Shown here: positions 43,969 to 53,233 of the stretch, piece after piece
How the letters are laid out: the number at the start of each line of letters is the position of its first letter
Position numbering within the stretch: position 1 is the stretch's first letter
Source: Acetobacter aceti
Lineage (GTDB): Bacteria > Pseudomonadota > Alphaproteobacteria > Acetobacterales > Acetobacteraceae
DNA: 64,000 nucleotides
Assembly (NCBI RefSeq): GCF_002005445.1
Contig: NZ_CP014692.1
Coordinates: 3,430,001-3,494,000, forward strand
Direction: 5' to 3'
Notes under the pieces: generated by a model
Seen by the model: only the letters and a program-made list of their open reading frames with translations
The model's database searches: none
What the model was told of the DNA's origin: nothing
Made by a program: the position numbers and the translations under genes

Positions 43969-44931
43969 TCAGATATCGACAACCAGAAGGGGGGTTTTGG
44001 AGCGCGAGCAGCAGAGTGCGATCTGATCGGTCCGTTCATCTTCCGTGAGGTATTCGTCGCGGTGTTCAGCTTCACCTTCCAGCACACTGACAACGCAGGT
44101 GCCGCAGATGCCCTGCTCGCAGCTCAGGGTGACTTTCACGCCCGCCTTGCCGAGAGCGGTGGCGATGGACTCATCCGAGCCCACCTCCACGCGCACGCCG
44201 GATTTGGCGGCGAGAACGGTGAAGCCCTCTCCGCCTGTGACGGGCTGGGCTGAAAAGGCTTCACGGTGAAGGAGGCTGTCCGGATAGCCGAGCTTGTGTC
44301 CGGCTTCGAACACGGCATCCATCAGCCCGATCGGCCCGCAGGTATAGACATGCGCCTCTGCACTGGCCGCTGCCGGTTTCAGAGCCGCCTCCAGATCGAA
44401 GCGGGCGGCATCCTTGCTGCTGCGGTCGTGAACAATCACTGAATCCGCGAATGGCATTTCTGCGAGAAGAGGGGCGAAGACCGGATTGCGCGCCACGTAA
44501 TGAAGTGTGAAAGCACGTTTGCGGTCGTACAGTTCATAGGCCATCGCGATGAGCGGTGTGACGCCAATGCCGCCACCAACCAGAATGGTGTGCTCACCAT
44601 CCGGGGCCAGCGGAAAGAGGTTACGCGGCAGACCGATGGTCATCGCCTGACCGGGGCTCACCTGATCATGCACCGCCTGCGAACCGCCGCGCGAAGCAGG
44701 CTCACGCAGCACGGCGAGACGGTAACAGGACCGGTCGGCCGGATCGCCGCACAGGGAGTACTGTCTTACCAGACCGTCACCCAGGAACAGATCGACATGC
44801 GCTCCGGCTTCCCATGCGGGAAGAGGAGAACCGTCTTCGGAGATCAGCGAAAAGGAGAGGACATCGCCCAGATGTTCGGCGGCGCCTACCTTGACGGACA
44901 GGGTCTGTCCCGAGGGTGTGCTGGCATTCAT
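43969..44931 (-). CDS. iacF: Phthalate-dioxygenase-type reductase (IacF-like)
   Basis: A 320-residue oxidoreductase with three parts: an FMN-binding barrel (DLFLGDGLVRQYSLCGDPAD), an NAD domain (HTILVGGGIGVTPLIAMAYE) and a C-terminal plant-type [2Fe-2S] ferredoxin with CEQGICGTCVVSVLEG and a distal ALCCSRS. It passes electrons from NADH to the Rieske oxygenase IacCD. The ATG at 44931 overlaps the SDR stop codon (ATGA), so it is translationally coupled to iacE. Confidence 0.85.
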   Translation of the reverse strand: MNASTPSGQTLSVKVGAAEHLGDVLSFSLISEDGSPLPAWEAGAHVDLFLGDGLVRQYSLCGDPADRSCYRLAVLREPASRGGSQAVHDQVSPGQAMTIGLPRNLFPLAPDGEHTILVGGGIGVTPLIAMAYELYDRKRAFTLHYVARNPVFAPLLAEMPFADSVIVHDRSSKDAARFDLEAALKPAAASAEAHVYTCGPIGLMDAVFEAGHKLGYPDSLLHREAFSAQPVTGGEGFTVLAAKSGVRVEVGSDESIATALGKAGVKVTLSCEQGICGTCVVSVLEGEAEHRDEYLTEDERTDQIALCCSRSKTPLLVVDI

Positions 44932-45662
44932 CGCATATAGAGCCCACAGTTGATGTCGATGATGGAACCGGTGATGGAACCGGCGTCCGGACGGGCAAGT
45001 TCCGCTACCATCCGGGCAACGGTCACGGGGCTACCCGGCTGTCCGGTCGGCAGGCTGGCCATGGCGCGACGGGCGTTTTCCTCACCGATGGTTTCCGCCA
45101 CGGAAGGAAGGTCGAGCGGACCGGGCGCAATGGCGTTCACCGTGATGCCGTGCGGCGCCAGATCGCGGGCAAACACCTTGGTCAGCGTGTGCACGCCTCC
45201 CTTGGAAGCCGCATAATGCGCGCCCGTTGCCGTACCGCCGTTTTCACCGGCCAGAGAGCCGATATTGACGATGCGGCCACCGATGTCCCCTGCCCGCAGA
45301 CGCCGCGCGAAACGCTGGCATCCGAGGAAGGTGCCACGCAGGTTCACAGCCATGATGGCGTCGAACGTTGCGATATCGATGTCGAGCACCTTCTCCGCCT
45401 TCATGACGGCGGCGTTATTCACCAGAAGCCAGGGGAGGCCGAGGCGCGCCTCGACCGCATCCAGCGCTGTCTCCATGGCCTGTTCCGATGAAACATCCAG
45501 AGCCACACCCATGGAGTCCGGACCCAGCCCGGCCGCCATGGCGCATGCCGCCGTCTCATCGAGATCGGCGATGGCGACACGATAGCCTTCGGAGGCCAGA
45601 TACCGCGCGATGCTGGCACCCAGCCCTCTGGCGCCGCCGGTGACGAGGGCGACGGGCTTCAA
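44928..45662 (-). CDS. iacE: Short-chain dehydrogenase/reductase (IacE-like)
   Basis: A 244-residue classical SDR: TGGARGLGASIARYLA binds the cofactor, NNAAVM follows, and the catalytic Ser-Tyr-Lys are in IVNIGSLAGENGG and HYAASKGG. In the iac pathway IacE converts 2-hydroxy-indole-3-acetate to dioxindole-3-acetate. An alternative reading, a cis-diol dehydrogenase, would fit the adjacent Rieske enzyme. The start is an unusual TTG at 45662 that overlaps the stop of the beta-subunit gene (TTGA); no ATG gives a complete Rossmann fold. Confidence 0.8.
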   Translation of the reverse strand: MKPVALVTGGARGLGASIARYLASEGYRVAIADLDETAACAMAAGLGPDSMGVALDVSSEQAMETALDAVEARLGLPWLLVNNAAVMKAEKVLDIDIATFDAIMAVNLRGTFLGCQRFARRLRAGDIGGRIVNIGSLAGENGGTATGAHYAASKGGVHTLTKVFARDLAPHGITVNAIAPGPLDLPSVAETIGEENARRAMASLPTGQPGSPVTVARMVAELARPDAGSITGSIIDINCGLYMR

Positions 45663-46132
45663 AGGATGTAACTCACGGCTGTAAGCGCTTCGGTGGAGGT
45701 CAGAAGACGGACGATCTTGCGATCGATCTTCAGCGCCCCATCAATGCGGACCAGCCGGAAGGTGACATTCGCGGAGTAGTAACGCTCGCGCCCCTGACGC
45801 AGCTCCGTCAGCATCTGCGCACATCGCAGCGTGCAGCTCTCAGCATTGCTTTCCAGCATACGGTAGCGGGCCTGCAGACGAACCGTTTTGGCGGGAGGTG
45901 CCGCCGAAATGGCGCGCCCGTTCAGCAGACGCTCGACCCGCTTTTCACGCATTTCTGCATTGTCATAGGCATAATTCAGAGTTTTTTCGAACTCTTCCGT
46001 GTCCGGATCGATGGGAACCACATAGATGCCGCTGGGTGTGTAGAGTGACAGCCACTCCCTGAAGTCGCCATGATCCAGCATGTCGGCCTCAAGTGTGATC
46101 ATCTCGATGGCTTCGTTGAGGGTAATGCTCAT
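45659..46132 (-). CDS. iacD: Rieske dioxygenase beta subunit (IacD-like)
   Basis: A 157-residue NTF2-fold beta subunit of a ring-hydroxylating dioxygenase: LEADMLDHGDFREWLSLYTP, GIYVVPID, KRVERLLNGRAISAAPPAKT and the final FRLVRIDGALKIDRKIVRLL are typical. It forms the structural part of the alpha3beta3 oxygenase. The ATG at 46132 overlaps the alpha-subunit stop (ATGA), which argues against the longer frame from 46180. Confidence 0.85.
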   Translation of the reverse strand: MSITLNEAIEMITLEADMLDHGDFREWLSLYTPSGIYVVPIDPDTEEFEKTLNYAYDNAEMREKRVERLLNGRAISAAPPAKTVRLQARYRMLESNAESCTLRCAQMLTELRQGRERYYSANVTFRLVRIDGALKIDRKIVRLLTSTEALTAVSYIL

Positions 46133-47409
46133 TCCCCGTTCTCCGCTCTGACGGTTTTGCCTGTCATATCGACCAGCCACTGCCGGTAAGCTGCGCGCAT
46201 ACCCGTTTCCGCGCTCACGTCACTGAACAGGTTTCCATCCTCCCGCTGCGCTTCATGGCCAAGACCACGATTGAGCAGGATCGAGATGTCGCGCCCGGCC
46301 AGCGAACCGCGCTGCACACGATCCCATGCCTCGGAATCATCCGGTGTCCCAAAGCCCATTGGTCCCTGAAAATGCTCATGCAGACGCAGGCGCATTTCAT
46401 TTCCGAGTTCCGGACCACCATCCATGCCGATCGCGATATGACGGATTTCCGTTTCCATGACGGCCAGCGGGCGCAGTACCCGGAAGAAGGCCATTGAACA
46501 GGCCAGATTGGGGAAGAGATTCAGGTTGAAGCCTGATCCGCCCACGGCGCGCACGATGCGACGCACCTGCTCGTCGGGATAATCCTTCGCCAACTCGTCA
46601 GCGAGTTCCTGAAAACGCTCGGGAATGGGTGCTTCAAGATTCTCGTCCAGATCGACCAGATCGGGGATCATCACCATGACGGAGTGACCATGCCCGAGAT
46701 CCTCGACGTAGCCATTGCCTTCCACGAAATCGAAGGTGTTCTGCGTCTCGCTGTCCACGGAATCCAGAAAGGATTTGTGCACGATCGGGAAGTGATAAGC
46801 ATCCGTCGTGTTTTCGAGCTGAATTTTCCAGTTACCGGGGAACGTGAACTTGTGTTCGCCCATGGTCTTGATCGGCCAGCCTGCGCCCTGCTTCATGAAC
46901 AGGTCGATCCACGGCTTTGTGCGACCGAGCCACGCATCCAGCGACATGATGTCATGATCAAAGCTTGCAAAGATCAGGCCGTTATATTCTTCGACGCGCA
47001 GCGAGATGAGCGGATAATTGCTCTTGTCGAGCTGGCCCGTATAGCCTTCCTGAAAGGGAACGCCACGCAGAGCGCCGTCGAGACCATAGGCCCAGCCGTG
47101 ATAAGGGCAGACGAAGCTGGCCGCCTTGCCTTTCTTGTGCTCGCACACCGTCGCGCCACGATGACGGCAACGGTTGAGCATGACGTGGACTTCGCCCTTG
47201 CGGTCACGGGAAACGATGACCGGGTGTTGCCCTATGAACGTCGTGATGTAATTGCCGGATTCGGGAAGATCGCTGCGGTGGGCGACCCAGATCCAGTTGT
47301 GCATGAAAATGCGGTCCATTTCCATGTCGAACAGATCGGGGTTGCTGTAAATCGAACCATCCGCGCTATCCTCGTTTACGAGAGTGGTCGGGTCCGGAAG
47401 AATGTCCAT
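46129..47409 (-). CDS. iacC: Rieske dioxygenase alpha subunit (IacC-like)
   Basis: A 426-residue catalytic subunit. The Rieske centre is Cys81-x-His83 and Cys101-x2-His104 (RCRHRGATVC and VCPYHGWAYG); the mononuclear iron site is Asp203, His206 and His211 in TTDAYHFPIVHKSFLD. It is closest in style to benzoate/anthranilate-type oxygenases. In the iac pathway IacC with IacD acts on dioxindole-3-acetate on the route to catechol. The start is the ATG at 47409; its ribosome site is weak. Confidence 0.85.
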   Translation of the reverse strand: MDILPDPTTLVNEDSADGSIYSNPDLFDMEMDRIFMHNWIWVAHRSDLPESGNYITTFIGQHPVIVSRDRKGEVHVMLNRCRHRGATVCEHKKGKAASFVCPYHGWAYGLDGALRGVPFQEGYTGQLDKSNYPLISLRVEEYNGLIFASFDHDIMSLDAWLGRTKPWIDLFMKQGAGWPIKTMGEHKFTFPGNWKIQLENTTDAYHFPIVHKSFLDSVDSETQNTFDFVEGNGYVEDLGHGHSVMVMIPDLVDLDENLEAPIPERFQELADELAKDYPDEQVRRIVRAVGGSGFNLNLFPNLACSMAFFRVLRPLAVMETEIRHIAIGMDGGPELGNEMRLRLHEHFQGPMGFGTPDDSEAWDRVQRGSLAGRDISILLNRGLGHEAQREDGNLFSDVSAETGMRAAYRQWLVDMTGKTVRAENGE

Positions 47410-47459
47410 CTGTCTGATCCTTGCTCTTCGTGATCTGATGTCGTGACAGCGTCAGCTGA

Positions 47460-48614
47460 TCAGGGATAACCAGGGCGGCCACCGCGGCCCAACATGACCT
47501 TGCCGGCAGCTTCGTAATTTCCGCGCGCCATGAAGGCGTGTTGCGCCACCACGGCACAATCCTGGAAACAGCGCCCAAGAATGTGGTCTGTCTGGACAGC
47601 GGCTATGCCACCCAGCGTGAAGCACATCCGTGCGACGTCGAAAGCGGCCTGCGCTCCGTTCGTTGCGGCAAGACGGACCAGGTTGGCTTCCGCATCGGAA
47701 ATCGCCTGACCGGCACAGAGCTTGCTCCACACGTCCCTGGTTGTTTCATAAAAGAAGGAGCGTGCGGCAGAAAGCTGCGCTTCCGCCTCTCCAGTGATCT
47801 GCTGCACATGCGCCCGATCGGCCATGGTCGGTGCGCCCGTAATGGATCGACGACCTGCAGCCATCTGCTTGACTTCCTCAAGGGCGCGTCGTGCGCATCC
47901 AAGGCCCACGACAGTCAGCACCTGAGCGGCAAACCCGAGCGATGGATAAGAGTAGATCGGCATGTCGAGGTTGGGCTCGCCGCCACGAATGAAGGTCCAT
48001 TCCGCCGGCACGAATACGTCCTCGACAACCACATCGTGACTGCCGGTGGCGGCAAGACCGATGGTGTTCCACGTCTCGTCGATGCGCACGGCGGAGGCGG
48101 GCATCACGGCTGTCCGGGGCAATCCGCCCTCTTCGCCTTCAACGGCAATACCGACACCGATAAGGGATGCGCCGGGGCAACCGCTGGCATAGGGCCACCG
48201 GCCGTTGACGATAAAACCGCCATCGACGGCTTTTGCCTTCTGGGGCGGAAAGATCGCACCGGCAAAAACCACATCCGGGCCTTTGGCATAGAGAGTTTCG
48301 AGCGTATCAATGGGAAGCGCTGCGAGATAGGTGGCCGAAACGCCGAAACTTGCGACCCAGCCAGCCGAGGCGTCAGCCTGCGCGATGGCTTCGATCAGTT
48401 CCAGAAACTCCATCGGCGTCGCTTCGAGACCACCGAAACGCTGCGCCACAAGAGCGCGATACACGCCGATCTTCTGGAATTTCTCGATGATGGTCTGGGG
48501 CACCCGTCTGAGGGCGCGATATTCGAGAGCGTCTTTCCGGATCGTGGCCAGCGTCTCTTCAAGAACGCCGCCAGCCTGAAACGCCTCTGCGACCCGCGGG
48601 GTGTCATTCAGCAT
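47460..48614 (-). CDS. iacA: Acyl-CoA-dehydrogenase-like flavin monooxygenase (IacA-like)
   Basis: A 384-residue two-component (class D) flavin monooxygenase of the acyl-CoA dehydrogenase fold: VAQRFGGLEATPMEFLELIE, AIAQADASAGWVASFGVSAT, FIVNGRWPYASGCPGA, IGLAATGSHDVVVEDVFVPA and a C-terminal four-helix bundle ending MARGNYEAAGKVMLGRG. IacA starts indole-3-acetate breakdown by hydroxylating C2 of the indole ring with reduced flavin from IacG. HsaA/DszC-type enzymes share the fold, so the substrate call depends on the neighbouring genes. It is the first gene of the operon. Confidence 0.8.
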   Translation of the reverse strand: MLNDTPRVAEAFQAGGVLEETLATIRKDALEYRALRRVPQTIIEKFQKIGVYRALVAQRFGGLEATPMEFLELIEAIAQADASAGWVASFGVSATYLAALPIDTLETLYAKGPDVVFAGAIFPPQKAKAVDGGFIVNGRWPYASGCPGASLIGVGIAVEGEEGGLPRTAVMPASAVRIDETWNTIGLAATGSHDVVVEDVFVPAEWTFIRGGEPNLDMPIYSYPSLGFAAQVLTVVGLGCARRALEEVKQMAAGRRSITGAPTMADRAHVQQITGEAEAQLSAARSFFYETTRDVWSKLCAGQAISDAEANLVRLAATNGAQAAFDVARMCFTLGGIAAVQTDHILGRCFQDCAVVAQHAFMARGNYEAAGKVMLGRGGRPGYP

Positions 48615-49257
48615 GTATTCGCGCCTGATCTGTTGCGGAAGCAGAACGTCTGCTCCTCGGTTTCATCAGGGACGCCTCTGTCATCGGGGGGCATCCACCT
48701 CTTTTCGTCTATCGGCGATTCATATCCTTTTCAAGTAATTTTTCTATCTTTCTTCTTTCGAAACGATATCCATGAATTTCACCTGTTTCTTAAGGGAAAT
48801 ACTGAGTGAACCGGCAGAATGGCTGGTCATCGCCTCATAACCAGACAGGCTGGACGATTGTGGACCGAAATGGGAGCAGGCGCGTCCTTACCAGCGCCCG
48901 CCATCTCATCGGCAGCCGACTCTGGAATCGACCCGGCCACAATCCCTTCCGAGTCTACCCTTTCCTGATTCGAGGCCGAAGAAAGCCATTTTTCCGCATT
49001 TCCACGAAAGATTAAGGAGGACCATCTGCACAGATAAAGATAACTGCCAGACAGACGCCCTCCCCCGCCACGCCCGGCGGCTGCGCCACCATCAAGCCTC
49101 TCATGATTCGATTTCGCAATATTTAAACGATATTTCGCTTGAATAGGACACAATCAGACGATAGCGTCGTTCCGTATCCGATATGATGATCGTCTCCGGA
49201 TGGAATGTGGCAGGGCAGTTCTCCGGCATACATCCCGATACGAAGAAAGGTAATGCC
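48615..49257. promoter_or_regulatory. Divergent promoter region iacA / aldehyde dehydrogenase
   Basis: 643 bp without a convincing gene. It presumably holds promoters for the iac-like operon (minus) and the ALDH-PQQ dehydrogenase pair (plus). AAACGATAT occurs twice, at 48761-48769 and 49125-49133, each inside an AT-rich stretch on the side of one promoter, and could be half of a shared operator. Confidence 0.5.
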
Positions 49258-50751
49258 GTGACAGAGACGTCCGTACTGCCGGAAGTGCAGGAATTTGTCA
49301 GTCGCCAGCACCAGCTCTACATTGATGGTCAATGGATCGAGCCCGTTGGACAGGGTCGCCTCAACATCTTCAACCCGGCCACCGGCAAATGCATCGGTTC
49401 CGTACCTGATGCGTCACCTGAAGATGTTGATCGTGCGGTAACGTCCGCTCATCGCGCCTTCAAGTCCGGCGTATGGAGCGCTCTTTCTCCCTGCGCACGT
49501 GAGCGCGTTCTTCTTCGACTGGCTGATCTTGTCGAGCGGGATGCCGAGATCCTTGCCCAGCTGGAAACACTTGAGCAGGGAAAGTCTCTCGTCCTGTCAA
49601 GGATTCTCGAATCCGGAGGAGCCCAGAACTGGATCCGTTATGTCGCGGGTCTGTCCACGAAGATCACAGGACAGAGTCTCGATGTGTCGATCCCGTTGCC
49701 TCCGGGAGCCCGCTATACAAGTTTTACACGCAAGACTCCCGTGGGTGTGGTCGCCGGAATCGTGCCCTGGAACTTTCCACTCGTGATTGCCGTCTGGAAA
49801 GTGCTGCCGGCCCTGGCCGCAGGATGCTGCGTTGTCGCCAAGCCAGCCGAAACCACACCACTGACCCTGCTTTACCTCGCCCGCCTTGCAACCGAAGCCG
49901 GTGTGCCGGACGGCGTTTTCAATGTCATCACGGGTTCGGGCGGCGTTGCGGGGGATGCGCTCGTCCGCCATCCCGATATCGCGAAAGTCAGCTTCACCGG
50001 ATCGACCCCGGTAGGAAAGCGCATCGCGGAAATCTGTGCGTCCCGGCTGGCGCGCGTGTCCCTGGAACTCGGCGGCAAAAATCCGGCTCTTGTTCTGGCC
50101 GATGCGGATGTCGAGCAGGTGGTCTCCGGCCTCGCCCTCGCAGGCTTCCTCAATCAGGGACAGGTCTGCGCGGCCTGTTCACGCGTTTATGTCGAAGCGC
50201 CCCTGTTCGACAAAGTGGCGGCTGGCCTTCAGGCCGTACTGTCCTCAATGCGGGTCGGCCCCGGATTTGACGAAACGGCGCAGATCAATCCGCTGGCCTC
50301 CGCCGCTCATCAGCGCAAGGTGAAAGGCTACCTGCAGACCGCCATCGACAACGGAGCCGAAATCCTCTGGGGACAGGAAGTTCCTGAAGGTGACGGCTAT
50401 TATGTCAGACCGGCCATCGTGCTGAACCCCGATGACTCCCTGCCGCTGGTGCGTGAAGAGGTCTTCGGGCCGGTCATGACCCTGACACGCGTCGAAAATG
50501 TGGAAGAGGCTTTGAGCCGGGCCAATGACTGCCGTTTCGGTCTGGCCGCCAGCGTCTGGACCTCCAGTCTTTCACATGCGATGGAGTTGCCGCCCCGTCT
50601 CGAAGCAGGCACCGTATGGGTAAACTCGCACGTCATGATCGATCCGAACCTTCCCTTCGGAGGCATGAAGGAATCTGGAATTGGCAAGGATTTCGGCACG
50701 GAATGGCTCGACGCATTCACCGAAACCAAGGCGATCTGCATCCGGCACTGA
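49258..50751 (+). CDS. Aldehyde dehydrogenase (NAD-type, phenylacetaldehyde/betaine-like)
   Basis: A 497-residue cytosolic aldehyde dehydrogenase. The catalytic Cys304 is in [12 protein letters not shown], the general base Glu is in [10 protein letters not shown] and the cofactor segments are [20 protein letters not shown] and [12 protein letters not shown] chose the GTG at 49258 with GAAAGG at a 7-nt spacing; a nearby ATG is immediately followed by a stop in another frame. It is divergent from iacA, and the PQQ dehydrogenase gene begins at its stop, so oxidising an aryl or indole acetaldehyde is a natural guess, not shown. Confidence 0.88.
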   Translation: MTETSVLPEVQEFVSRQHQLYIDGQWIEPVGQGRLNIFNPATGKCIGSVPDASPEDVDRAVTSAHRAFKSGVWSALSPCARERVLLRLADLVERDAEILAQLETLEQGKSLVLSRILESGGAQNWIRYVAGLSTKITGQSLDVSIPLPPGARYTSFTRKTPVGVVAGIVPWNFPLVIAVWKVLPALAAGCCVVAKPAETTPLTLLYLARLATEAGVPDGVFNVITGSGGVAGDALVRHPDIAKVSFTGSTPVGKRIAEICASRLARVSLELGGKNPALVLADADVEQVVSGLALAGFLNQGQVCAACSRVYVEAPLFDKVAAGLQAVLSSMRVGPGFDETAQINPLASAAHQRKVKGYLQTAIDNGAEILWGQEVPEGDGYYVRPAIVLNPDDSLPLVREEVFGPVMTLTRVENVEEALSRANDCRFGLAASVWTSSLSHAMELPPRLEAGTVWVNSHVMIDPNLPFGGMKESGIGKDFGTEWLDAFTETKAICIRH

Positions 50752-50771
50752 TGGGAATGGGAAACAAGACG

Positions 50772-52913
50772 ATGCGGTTTGACCAGATCACACTGACCCG
50801 GCGGTTTTTTCTTGCGGCGAGCGCGGCTCTGTCCCTTCTGGCAGGCGGTGCTGCGAAGGCCGACAACGTGCCGGACAGTGACTGGCCGCAGCACGGCAGG
50901 ACAGCCGCGGAACTGCGCTACAGCCCTCTGACGCAGATCAACACGTCCAATGTCAAACGACTTGGCCTTGCATGGTATCAGGATTTCGACACATTCCGTG
51001 GTCAGGAAGGCACTCCGCTTGTCATTGATGGCGTGATGTATCTCACCACCAACTGGAGCAAGGTGGAAGCTGTCAGGGCGGCGACAGGCGAGGTTCTGTG
51101 GCGTTATGACCCGCAGGTGCCGGGTGATGTGGCGGTGCGGGGATGCTGTGATACCGTCAATCGTGGAGCAGCCTACTGGAATGGGAAAGTCTTTGTCGGC
51201 ACCTTCGACGGTCGGCTGATTGCGCTGGATGCGAAGACCGGAAAGCTCGTCTGGAGCGTCAACACCATTCCGCAGGATGCAAACCTGGGAAAGATCCGTT
51301 CCTACACGATTGATGGCGCACCGCGTATAGCGAAAGGCACGGTCATCATCGGCAATGGCGGGGCCGAGTTCGGCGTGCGTGGTTTCGTCTCGGGCTTTGA
51401 TGCAGAAACAGGTTCTCTCAAATGGCGCTTCTACACGGTGCCGGCGCCGGGCAACCGCCCCGATGGCGCAGTATCCGATGAACCGCTGAGCAAACTCGCC
51501 TATCATACCTGGAGCCCCACCGGTGCATGGACCCATTCCGGCGGTGGCGGAACGGTATGGGATTCGATCGTCTATGATCCTGAAACCGATCTTGTGTTTC
51601 TCGGTGTCGGAAACGGATCTCCCTGGAACTATCAGGTGCGCTCGAACGGAATAGGCAACAATCTGTTCCTTGGCAGCATCGTAGCCATTCGACCTGAAAC
51701 AGGCGAATATGTCTGGCATTTTCAGGAAACACCGAACGATCAGTGGGATTTTACGGCCTCCCAGCCGATGATGCTGCTCGACCTCGTCATCAACGGCAAA
51801 AAACGCCACCTCCTCGCTCAGGCGCCCAAGAATGGTTTCTTCTATCTTCTTGACGCCCGCACGGGAGAATTTGTTTCCGCCATTCCTTATACCAATGTGA
51901 ACTGGGCCAGTGGAGTCGATCCGAAGACAGGTCGTCCGAAGATCGTGCCTGAAGCAATGTGGTCTCTCACTGGTCAGACATGGATGGGTATTCCGGGCTC
52001 TCTGGGTGGCCACAACTGGGCGCCCATGGCCTATAGCCCGAAGACCGGATATGTCTATATTCCTGCCCAGGAATTACCGGAACCATTCAAAGCTGAAAAG
52101 AATTTCAGGCTGCATTCCATGGGTGTCAATCTCGGCATCGACATGGCCGGACTGCCAGATGATCCCCATGTGGTGGAGGCGGTAGGCAGCAGCCTGAAGG
52201 GCTGGCTGGAAGCCTGGGACCCCGCGACCGGAAAGGTTGCCTTTACTGTTCCCCATGAGACGCCCTGGAATGGCGGCGTTCTGGCTACCGCAGGCGATCT
52301 CGTATTTCAGGGCCTCGCGACAGGTGCGTTCGAAGCGTATGACGCGCGGACCGGTTCAAAACTCTACCATTTCGATGCTCACAGCGGCATCGTGGCGCCC
52401 CCCATCTCATATGAGGTGAATGGTCATCAGTATGTGGCTGTGGAAGTCGGATGGGGAGGCGCTTTCCCCCTCATGGGCGGTGCGCTGGCAAGGCATCGGA
52501 ACACGACCATCAACCACTCCCGCCTGCTTGTCTTCGCTCTTGATGGTCATGTCACTCTGCCCGTCGAGACGCATAACACACAGGTGCCATTCCGGACCAC
52601 GCAGCCATTCGATGCGGAGCGGGTCAATAAAGGTTATGATCTGTATCAGCACTACTGCCTTGCCTGTCATGGCGACAATGCCGTGGCTGGAGGTGTTCTA
52701 CCGGATCTCCGCTATTCCGGTGCGCTGGAAGACCCGACGGCTTTCTACAACATTGTCGGACGTGGCGCCCTGGGCAACTATGGCATGGTGAGTTTTTCTT
52801 CCAGTCTCAAGGAAAGCGAAATCGAGGATATCCGGAACTTTCTCATCAAACGCTCCCAGGGGTCTCATGCTGACAATTTACCGACCCTCGATCAGAAAAA
52901 AACATCCCGTTAG
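50772..52913 (+). CDS. PQQ-dependent quinohaemoprotein alcohol dehydrogenase (AdhA-like)
   Basis: A 713-residue periplasmic enzyme. A Tat-like signal (LTRRFFLAASAALSLLAGG) leads into an eight-bladed PQQ propeller with the adjacent cysteines Cys125-Cys126 in VRGCCDTVNRG, NGSPWNYQVRSNGIGNN and FQETPNDQWDF; the C-terminal cytochrome domain has C629-LA-CH. The C-terminus (CHGDNAVAGGVLPDLRYSGA) is very like AdhA, subunit I of the membrane alcohol dehydrogenase of acetic acid bacteria, yet no cytochrome subunit II gene follows. It starts at or near the end of the ALDH gene; ATGs at 50751 and 50757 are alternatives. Confidence 0.88.
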   Translation: MRFDQITLTRRFFLAASAALSLLAGGAAKADNVPDSDWPQHGRTAAELRYSPLTQINTSNVKRLGLAWYQDFDTFRGQEGTPLVIDGVMYLTTNWSKVEAVRAATGEVLWRYDPQVPGDVAVRGCCDTVNRGAAYWNGKVFVGTFDGRLIALDAKTGKLVWSVNTIPQDANLGKIRSYTIDGAPRIAKGTVIIGNGGAEFGVRGFVSGFDAETGSLKWRFYTVPAPGNRPDGAVSDEPLSKLAYHTWSPTGAWTHSGGGGTVWDSIVYDPETDLVFLGVGNGSPWNYQVRSNGIGNNLFLGSIVAIRPETGEYVWHFQETPNDQWDFTASQPMMLLDLVINGKKRHLLAQAPKNGFFYLLDARTGEFVSAIPYTNVNWASGVDPKTGRPKIVPEAMWSLTGQTWMGIPGSLGGHNWAPMAYSPKTGYVYIPAQELPEPFKAEKNFRLHSMGVNLGIDMAGLPDDPHVVEAVGSSLKGWLEAWDPATGKVAFTVPHETPWNGGVLATAGDLVFQGLATGAFEAYDARTGSKLYHFDAHSGIVAPPISYEVNGHQYVAVEVGWGGAFPLMGGALARHRNTTINHSRLLVFALDGHVTLPVETHNTQVPFRTTQPFDAERVNKGYDLYQHYCLACHGDNAVAGGVLPDLRYSGALEDPTAFYNIVGRGALGNYGMVSFSSSLKESEIEDIRNFLIKRSQGSHADNLPTLDQKKTSR

Positions 52914-52945
52914 AGCATGATGAATTTACATTCGATCATATCCTG
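52910..52945. repeat. TTAGAGCAT-type repeat after the PQQ dehydrogenase
   Basis: Beginning within the stop codon, GTTAGAGCATGATGAATTT is followed by ACATTCGATCATATCC, an imperfect inverted repeat (GAT-AAT against ATT-GATC). It shares TTAGAGCAT and CATTCGA with the larger palindrome at 63217-63266. Confidence 0.4.
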
Positions 52946-53233
52946 ATTTTCTCAGGCAGTTGGCACGTTCCTGCGCCGTGTCGGACCGGAGGAGCGTGCC
53001 GATTGTCGTACACGCGGCGCTCCTGCTTCGGGGCAGCGGTCTTGCGGATCGCCCGGCAGCAGGGGCTGCACGCGGACCTTCTCGACAGAACGCCCCGTTC
53101 CCACAGGATCTTTGGTAAAGGTCAGGCCCAACTTTACACAGGCATCCCCGAAATTGTCGCAGGTCGCCAGAAACCCCTGTGGGGGAGGGATGATAGAGAG
53201 CGGCGCATTAACAGTATGCCCCGCTCCTGCCTT
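52914..53233. other. Intergenic region, no recognised content
   Basis: 320 bp between convergent genes. Apart from the repeat at its left end, short frames on both strands lack ribosome sites and recognisable motifs. I cannot tell whether it holds decayed coding sequence. Confidence 0.4.

Noticed and set aside
50400..52013. 537-codon open frame antisense to the ALDH and PQQ dehydrogenase genes
   Set aside because: It has no recognisable domain, its composition is shaped by the codons of the opposite strand, and the sense genes carry clear catalytic motifs.
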